DNA from: an uncultured Pirellulaceae bacterium
GTDB lineage: Bacteria; Planctomycetota; Planctomycetia; Pirellulales; Pirellulaceae
Direction: 5' to 3'
Length of the DNA stretch: 9,776 nucleotides
Assembly (NCBI GenBank): GCA_934278005.1
Contig: CAKQWG010000123.1
Span: 1 to 9,776 of the forward strand
The notes beneath the pieces are model-generated. The model saw only the letters and a program-made list of their open reading frames with translations. It searched no databases and was not told the DNA's origin. Shown here piece after piece: positions 4,400 to 9,776 of the stretch. The translations under genes and the position numbers were made by a program. Each line of letters begins with the position of its first letter. Within the stretch, counting starts at the first letter, position 1.

Positions 4400-7126
4400 T
4401 TATGCGAACAATGGGTTTACTTTTTCAGGATCGTAGTTCAAATCTTTCATGGCCTGAGCTACGTCGGTCATCTGCAATACATTTTGCTTGGCCAATCGAT
4501 ACAGGGCGGCCAGGGCCACCGATTCGGCATCGACTTCAAAGTGGCGTCGCAGCGTCGCCCGCGTTTCGCTACGTCCCATACCATCGGTGCCCAGCACGAA
4601 ATAGTCACCGGGGATATAGCGCACCAACTGTTCTGGCAGCGCCCGAACATGGTCGCTGGCTGCGATGAACGGACCTTCGACCCCGCTGAGCACTTGCTCA
4701 ATGTAGCTTTGCTTGGGTTCTTCGGTCGGATGCAAATAGTTCCAACGTTCGCAGGTCTGCGCGTCGCGGCGAAGCTGTGTATAGCTGGTCACGCTCCACA
4801 CGTCGCTGGCGATATTGTACTTCTCGGCCAGCAGCTCTTGAGCCTGCAGGACCATTCGCAAAATAGCACCAGTGCCGAACAGTTGCACGCGCGCTGTGGG
4901 GTTGTCCACCTCGCGGCTGGAGAGTTTATAAATGCCTTTTACGATCCCCTCCTCGACCCCTTCGGGCATGGCGGGCATCGCATAATTTTCGTTTTCGACC
5001 GAGATGTAGTAGATGGCGGTTTCCCCATCCTCATACATTCGCTTCAAGCCATCCATGATGATCACGGTGGTCTCATAAGCGTAGGCCGGATCGTAAGCGC
5101 GGATCAGTGGGAAACCGATTGCGTTGAGCTGGCTCTGGCCATCTTGGTGCTGCAGGCCTTCGCCGTTGAGCGTAGTTCGGCCCGAGGTGCCGCCCAGCAG
5201 GAAGCCCTTGGCGCGCATATCGCAAGCGGCCCACATCAGGTCGCCCACGCGCTGGAAGCCGAACATCGAATAATAGATGTAGAACGGAATCATGTTCACG
5301 CCGTGGGTCGAATAGGCCGTACCCGCCGCGTTGAAGCTGGACATCGATCCAGCCTCAGTAATTCCCTCTTCTAAGATCTGTCCGTCACGAGCTTCCTTGT
5401 AATACATCAAGTTGCCGTCTTTGCGATCGACCGGCTCGTAGAGCTGTCCCGCGTGAGCGTAGATGCCCACTTCGGTGAACATCCCGTCCATCCCGAACGT
5501 CCGCGACTCATCGGGCACGATCGGCACTACGTACTTGCCGATCTTTTTGTCTTTGCACAGTTTCGAGAGCAGCCGCACGAAACCCATGGTCGTACTCATC
5601 TCACCGCGCCCCGCCCCCGTAAACGCCTTGTACTCTTCGAGCGTGGGGACCTTAGTGACCGGGTGAGTCGTTGGACGGCTGGGAGTTGGACCGCCGAGTT
5701 TCTTGCGGCGCTCCTTCAAATATTTGATCTCGACGCTCGACTCGGGCGGTCGATAAAACGGTGCGCTGCCGACCTCTTCGTCGCTGATGGGAATCCCAAA
5801 GCGACTGCGGAACTCGAGCAACTCTTGGGCGTTGAGCTGCTTTTGATTGTGCGCGATGTTGCGTCCCTCGCCCGCTTCGCCCAAGCCGTAACCCTTGATG
5901 GTCTTGGCCAGGATCACCGTCGGCTGACCCTTATGCTCAACGGCCGCTTTATAGGCGGCGTAGACCTTCTCGGGGTCGTGACCACCGCGGCGCAGCTTCT
6001 CGAGCTTCTCGTCAGAATAATTGGCTACCAACTCGGCCACTTCCGGGTACTTGCCAAAGAAGTGCTCGCGAATATATGAGCCCGGCATGCCCGTGTACTT
6101 TTGATACTGACCATCGACCACTTCATTCATCCGCTGAACGAGATTGCCCGATTCGTCCTTCTCTAAGAGTGGATCCCAGTCATCGCCCCACACAACTTTG
6201 ATGACATTCCAGCCGGAACCGCGGAAGACCGCTTCCAGTTCTTGAATGATCTTGCTGTTACCACGCACCGGGCCGTCGAGTCGCTGTAGGTTGCAGTTGA
6301 CGACGAAGGTTAAATTATCTAGCTGCTCACGGGCCGCCAAGTGCAGGGCGCCGAGCGTCTCGGGTTCGTCGCATTCGCCGTCGCCCACAAAGGCCCACAC
6401 CCGTTGATTCGAAGTATCTTTGATACCGCGATCGCGCAGGTATTCATTGAATCGCGCTTGGTAGATGGCCATGATTGGCCCCAAGCCCATCGAGACGGTG
6501 GGAAATTCCCAGAAGTCGGGCATGAGCCACGGGTGCGGATAGCTGCTCAAACCGGGCACCGGCTGCAGTTCACGCCGGAAATTCTCCAAGTTCTCAACGC
6601 TCAAGCGACCTTCCATGAAGGCCCGCGAGTACATTCCAGGCGATGCGTGGCCTTGGAAATAGATCAGGTCGCCATCGTAGCCACTTTCACCACGCCCTTT
6701 GAAGAAGTGGTTGAAGCCCACTTCGTACAGCGTGGCACTCGAGGCATAAGTGCTGATGTGGCCACCAAGACCCTCGTGCTTCATATTGCTGCGCGTCACC
6801 ATGGCCATCGCATTCCAGCGAATCAGGCTCTTGATGCGGCGCTCCAGCTCACGGTTGCCGGGATACGGGGGCTGTTTGTGCGTTGGAATGGTATTGATGT
6901 ATGGCGTGTTGACTTCCAGCGGAACGTCTACGCCCTCGCGCCGCGCACGCGTGTCGAGCATCTGCAGCAAATACTTAACTCGCTCGGGGCCCTTGCTCTT
7001 GAGGATGTAATCGAGCGAACTGAGCCACTCGGCCGTCTCGGCAGGGTCCGCATCGGTTGGAATCGGTAATTGCCCACCAGCCACCACCGCTGCTTCTTCG
7101 TCACTCAATGTCTTAACCTCTACCAT
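4400..7126 (-). CDS. aceE: Pyruvate dehydrogenase E1, homodimeric type
   Basis: 908 residues from the ATG, close to the 887 of E. coli AceE. It decarboxylates pyruvate with thiamine diphosphate and Mg2+ and acetylates the E2 lipoyl arm. Numbered from this ATG: GGHISTYASS with His123, HASPG with His160, and the diphosphate/Mg motif starting GDGECDEPE (248-256) and ending with NCN about 30 residues later. Further on are RNIAHNQKQ, with the conserved mobile-loop histidine, and the block FYIYYSMFGFQRVGDLMWA followed by GGTSGRTTLNGEGLQHQDG, both characteristic of AceE. In the usual NELG position the sequence reads TEAG, keeping the glutamate. A GTG three codons upstream (7135) is also possible. 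Neither start has a strong ribosome site. It lies about 125 bp after the dehydrogenase gene, a gap that may hold its own promoter, though none is convincing by eye. Confidence 0.97.
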   Translation of the reverse strand: MVEVKTLSDEEAAVVAGGQLPIPTDADPAETAEWLSSLDYILKSKGPERVKYLLQMLDTRARREGVDVPLEVNTPYINTIPTHKQPPYPGNRELERRIKSLIRWNAMAMVTRSNMKHEGLGGHISTYASSATLYEVGFNHFFKGRGESGYDGDLIYFQGHASPGMYSRAFMEGRLSVENLENFRRELQPVPGLSSYPHPWLMPDFWEFPTVSMGLGPIMAIYQARFNEYLRDRGIKDTSNQRVWAFVGDGECDEPETLGALHLAAREQLDNLTFVVNCNLQRLDGPVRGNSKIIQELEAVFRGSGWNVIKVVWGDDWDPLLEKDESGNLVQRMNEVVDGQYQKYTGMPGSYIREHFFGKYPEVAELVANYSDEKLEKLRRGGHDPEKVYAAYKAAVEHKGQPTVILAKTIKGYGLGEAGEGRNIAHNQKQLNAQELLEFRSRFGIPISDEEVGSAPFYRPPESSVEIKYLKERRKKLGGPTPSRPTTHPVTKVPTLEEYKAFTGAGRGEMSTTMGFVRLLSKLCKDKKIGKYVVPIVPDESRTFGMDGMFTEVGIYAHAGQLYEPVDRKDGNLMYYKEARDGQILEEGITEAGSMSSFNAAGTAYSTHGVNMIPFYIYYSMFGFQRVGDLMWAACDMRAKGFLLGGTSGRTTLNGEGLQHQDGQSQLNAIGFPLIRAYDPAYAYETTVIIMDGLKRMYEDGETAIYYISVENENYAMPAMPEGVEEGIVKGIYKLSSREVDNPTARVQLFGTGAILRMVLQAQELLAEKYNIASDVWSVTSYTQLRRDAQTCERWNYLHPTEEPKQSYIEQVLSGVEGPFIAASDHVRALPEQLVRYIPGDYFVLGTDGMGRSETRATLRRHFEVDAESVALAALYRLAKQNVLQMTDVAQAMKDLNYDPEKVNPLFA

Positions 7127-7250
7127 AAGATTCACTCACTCTTAGGAAGGACGGAACCATGCCCGTCGCTTGTTCAACTTGTCTGTCTGTCTTTAGTTTA
7201 AGGCTTGTAACGACATTCTGAACTAAAATGGCGATTCCTCCAAGCCACGA

Positions 7251-8288
7251 TCACCCATTGGGCTGTAGCACGACCTTCATAGCCCCAGGCTCACCGGCAT
7301 ATAAGCGGGCAAACCAGTCGGGCCCATCTTCCAGCGAAGCCTTAGCGGTGATCAATGCGTCGACGCGGATGTCTCCCCGCCGCAGATACTCGATACACTC
7401 CGGATATTCGCCATTGGAGGCGCAGCTACCATACAGGGATAGCTCGCGGGTTACTATGGCTTGTAGCGGCAACTCCACCTGCGGAGCCAGATTTCCTACC
7501 AGGGTGATCGAGCCACCCTTACGAGTGCAATCGACGGCCATTTTGACTGTCGGGGTAGCACCAACCACCTCTAGAGAAGCATCGGCACCACGCCCGCCGG
7601 TCAGGCGTTTGACCTCCGCAACCACGTCGCACTGCTTCGGATTTAGCCCCGCATCGGCTCCAAGCTGTTTAGCCAGTTCGAGCTTGCTGTCCTCCAAATC
7701 GACGGCAATGACGCGCGCTGCGCCCGCCAGGCGAATGGCTTGCACGACCAACAATCCGATCATCCCGCTGCCCACTACGACAGCGGTATCGCCGAGTTTC
7801 ACCGGAGTACGGTTGGATGCATGCACAGCGATCGAGACCGCTTCGATCAGGGCCGCGTGCTCAAAGGGCAATTCGGCGGGCAGCTTGTAGGAGATATTCT
7901 GTGGCACTACCACATATTCGGCGAATGCACCGTGGCGGCGGAACTCATCGCAGGAAACCCCTAGCACTTGCCGATTGTCGCACAGATTGATCGTCCCCTT
8001 GCGACAGGCAGCGCAGCGTCCGCAGGAGACAGTCGAATCAAACGTAACTCGGTCACCGACCTGAAAGGCCTTCACATCCGCACCGATCTGGGAGACCACC
8101 CCCGCGGCTTCATGGCCCATTACCAGCGGAGGAATGCGGCGGCCGGAGGATCCATCCCAGCCGTGGATGTCACTGCCGCAGATGCCACAGGCTTTGACTT
8201 GCACCAGCAAGTCCTCGGGCCCTACTTCAGGCATCGGCATATCGACGACCTCAAGTTTTTTGTACTGGCTGAGCAACATCGCTTTCAT
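7251..8288 (-). CDS. Zinc-dependent medium-chain alcohol/polyol dehydrogenase
   Basis: 345 residues, a full-length MDR-superfamily NAD(P)-dependent dehydrogenase. Catalytic-zinc ligands are Cys37 (in CGICGSD), His59 and Glu60 (GHE). Four structural-zinc cysteines lie at 89, 92, 95 and 103. The GHEAAG segment and GSGMIG Rossmann loop (173-178) are intact, and Asp197 at the end of the second beta strand suggests preference for NAD. The overall pattern resembles galactitol-1-phosphate 5-dehydrogenase, sorbitol dehydrogenase and threonine dehydrogenase. The substrate cannot be fixed from sequence alone. AAAGG sits about 8 bases before the ATG. It follows lpd by 46 bp on the same strand and precedes aceE, so it is probably co-transcribed with the PDH genes although it is not a complex subunit. 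Confidence 0.93.
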   Translation of the reverse strand: MKAMLLSQYKKLEVVDMPMPEVGPEDLLVQVKACGICGSDIHGWDGSSGRRIPPLVMGHEAAGVVSQIGADVKAFQVGDRVTFDSTVSCGRCAACRKGTINLCDNRQVLGVSCDEFRRHGAFAEYVVVPQNISYKLPAELPFEHAALIEAVSIAVHASNRTPVKLGDTAVVVGSGMIGLLVVQAIRLAGAARVIAVDLEDSKLELAKQLGADAGLNPKQCDVVAEVKRLTGGRGADASLEVVGATPTVKMAVDCTRKGGSITLVGNLAPQVELPLQAIVTRELSLYGSCASNGEYPECIEYLRRGDIRVDALITAKASLEDGPDWFARLYAGEPGAMKVVLQPNG

Positions 8289-8334
8289 GGTGAGCCTTTA
8301 TGGAGAAAGTACTGAGCAGGAGGCCGGTCACCAG

Positions 8335-9774
8335 TTATTTTTCGCTCGCTGGCTGTCGTTTCGGCTTGTATATTTCGGTAGCTGTGCCGAAGTGCACCTC
8401 GCCGGCGTTCATCAGAGTTTCGCTGAGCGTCGGGTGTGGGTGAATCGACTCGGTCAAGTCGCGAACTTCGCACCCCATCTCGATAGCCAGCACGGCTTCG
8501 GCGATCAGTTCACCGGCGCCTGCGCCGACGATACCGCAGCCCAGCACGCGGTGGGATTCGGGGTCGACCAACCACTTGGTCAGTCCATCGGTGCGTCCGA
8601 TCGCCTGTGCACGGCCGCTGGCCGCCCAGGGATAGATCTCGACGTCAACCACACGTCCCTGCTGCTTGGCTTCCTCTTCGGTCAGACCTGCCCAGGCGAT
8701 TTCTGGATCGGTAAATACGACTGCCGGTATAGCCGCTTTGTTGAAGGTCACATCCTCGCCCAATAAAACTTCGATGGCCGTCTTTCCCTGGTGCGAAGCT
8801 TTATGAGCTAGCATCGGCTCACCCGCCACATCGCCGATAGCGAAAATACGTGGGTCCGTGGTCCGCTGCTGATCATCGCAAATGGCGAAGCCGCGTTTGT
8901 CCAATTGGACCAGCGTGTTTTCCAGTCCGATATCGCGGCTGACCGGTCGTCGGCCGACGCTCACCAACACGCGATCGAACTTCTCGTGACCATATTTATT
9001 GGGCCCCTCGAAGGTGACGTGGATCTTATCGTTAACTTCGGCCAATGAGCCGACCTTGGTGTTCAGATAGATCCGCTTGTCAAACAGTTTTTCGAGCCGC
9101 CTATGAAGTGGCTTGACCAGGTCGCGATCGGCGCCCATGAGCAGACCGTCGAGCAGTTCAACCACGCTGACTTTCGTTCCCAAGCTGGCGTACACCGAGC
9201 CCATCTCGAGCCCGATGTAGCCACCACCGACGACCAGTAGAGTCTCGGGAATGTCCACCAAGGCAAGCGCGCCGGTGGAGTCCATCACGCGCTGGCTGCC
9301 GATATCGAACTGCGGTGGCATGGCCGGCACGCTGCCGGTAGCCAAGATGCAGTGATCAAACGTCAGTTTCTTTTCAGCGGGGATTGATTCATGGTCCCCT
9401 TCTAATCGCAGCGTCGTGCTATCTTCGAACACACCTCGGGCCTGAATCAGGGTCACATTGCGGCGCTTGGCCAAACCGGCCAAACCACCGCTGAGCGTGG
9501 CGATAACTTTCTCTTTGCGAGCCCGGACCTGGTCGATGTCAATTGCGGGCTGGGCATACGTCACGCCCCAATCCTCGCGCAATTCGTCGACTTCCGAGAT
9601 CACGCGGGCCACATGCAGCAGCGCTTTGGAGGGGATGCAACCGCGCAGCAGGCAGGTTCCACCAAGCCGCGGTTCGGATTCAACGATGGTAACCTGCAGA
9701 CCTTCGTCGGCTGCCAGAAAGGCGGCCGCGTAGCCTCCGGGACCGCCACCTAAAACCACTAGCTCGCTGTGCAT
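8335..9774 (-). CDS. lpd: Dihydrolipoamide dehydrogenase (E3)
   Basis: 479 residues, matching the E. coli length of 474. This flavoenzyme reoxidises dihydrolipoyl groups on E2 and reduces NAD+. FAD-binding GGGPGG is at 9-14. The redox disulfide Cys41/Cys46 lies in GGTCLLRGCIPSK, with LLR where many homologues have LNV. ATGS is at 144-147, the NAD-binding GGGYIG at 182-187 and the second FAD motif around AIGDV at 311-315. The C-terminal dimer-interface HPHPTLSE gives catalytic His447 and Glu452. The tail is Lys/Arg-rich. The start ATG is two bases from the window edge, so its ribosome site and promoter are not visible. The N-terminus fits the family, so the gene is probably complete. Its place at the head of the aceEF cluster supports a PDH role, though E3 is often shared with other 2-oxoacid dehydrogenases. 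Confidence 0.96.
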   Translation of the reverse strand: MHSELVVLGGGPGGYAAAFLAADEGLQVTIVESEPRLGGTCLLRGCIPSKALLHVARVISEVDELREDWGVTYAQPAIDIDQVRARKEKVIATLSGGLAGLAKRRNVTLIQARGVFEDSTTLRLEGDHESIPAEKKLTFDHCILATGSVPAMPPQFDIGSQRVMDSTGALALVDIPETLLVVGGGYIGLEMGSVYASLGTKVSVVELLDGLLMGADRDLVKPLHRRLEKLFDKRIYLNTKVGSLAEVNDKIHVTFEGPNKYGHEKFDRVLVSVGRRPVSRDIGLENTLVQLDKRGFAICDDQQRTTDPRIFAIGDVAGEPMLAHKASHQGKTAIEVLLGEDVTFNKAAIPAVVFTDPEIAWAGLTEEEAKQQGRVVDVEIYPWAASGRAQAIGRTDGLTKWLVDPESHRVLGCGIVGAGAGELIAEAVLAIEMGCEVRDLTESIHPHPTLSETLMNAGEVHFGTATEIYKPKRQPASEK

Positions 9775-9776
9775 AA

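Noticed and set aside
4484..5374. Plus-strand 296-codon open frame opposite aceE
   Set aside because: Antisense shadow of a strongly conserved, high-GC gene with no recognisable domain.
7192..7227. Inverted repeat TTTAGTT/AACTAAA in the gap before aceE as an operator or terminator
   Set aside because: Only seven bases, AT-rich, with a 22-base loop and no T-run in the right place. It is expected by chance at this size.
7127..7250. Promoter for aceE
   Set aside because: No pair of -35/-10-like boxes with good spacing could be defended. The GTCT run at 7181-7192 is a simple repeat only.

Overview
The window reads as a chromosomal piece of a planctomycete, probably of the Pirellulales/Rhodopirellula type. 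The main reason is a typical DUF1559 pseudopilin-like gene, a family greatly expanded in Planctomycetes. The short hairpin repeats between genes also fit. The lineage call rests on family knowledge, because no search could be run. All supported genes lie on the minus strand, so transcription runs from the right end of the window to the left.

Right part (about 2855-9776): a pyruvate dehydrogenase (PDH) complex locus in the transcription order lpd (E3), a zinc-dependent medium-chain alcohol/polyol dehydrogenase, aceE (homodimeric-type E1) and aceF (E2, one lipoyl domain). AceE decarboxylates pyruvate with thiamine diphosphate. AceF carries the acetyl group on its lipoyl lysine and passes it to CoA. 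Lpd reoxidises the lipoamide with FAD and NAD+. The dehydrogenase between lpd and aceE is not a PDH subunit. lpd begins only two bases inside the right edge.

Middle/left part (494-2513): a compact three-gene operon. It starts with a DUF1559 pseudopilin-like protein. The next gene overlaps it by 10 bp and encodes a membrane-anchored protein with a pentapeptide-repeat tether and a C-terminal domain resembling bacterial EndoU/BECR-type RNase toxins. The last gene, 38 bp on, encodes a small cysteine-rich protein with zinc-ribbon knuckles. The last two could be an effector and its partner or immunity protein. This is inference, and it is the most interesting functional hypothesis here.

Non-coding DNA: both sides of the three-gene operon carry units of one 24-25 bp hairpin repeat family. 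There are two degenerate units at about 436-484, and a dense array at 2540-2760 in two sequence variants whose stem changes compensate each other. The array runs through the apparent upstream extension of the DUF1559 reading frame, so the start there was set by the prepilin motif. The left 432 bases hold a 148-bp direct repeat (1-148 and 285-432) and a 171-bp element bounded by 27-bp imperfect inverted repeats (240-410), which looks like a small non-autonomous mobile or structural repeat. No rRNA, tRNA, CRISPR array or transposase gene was seen.
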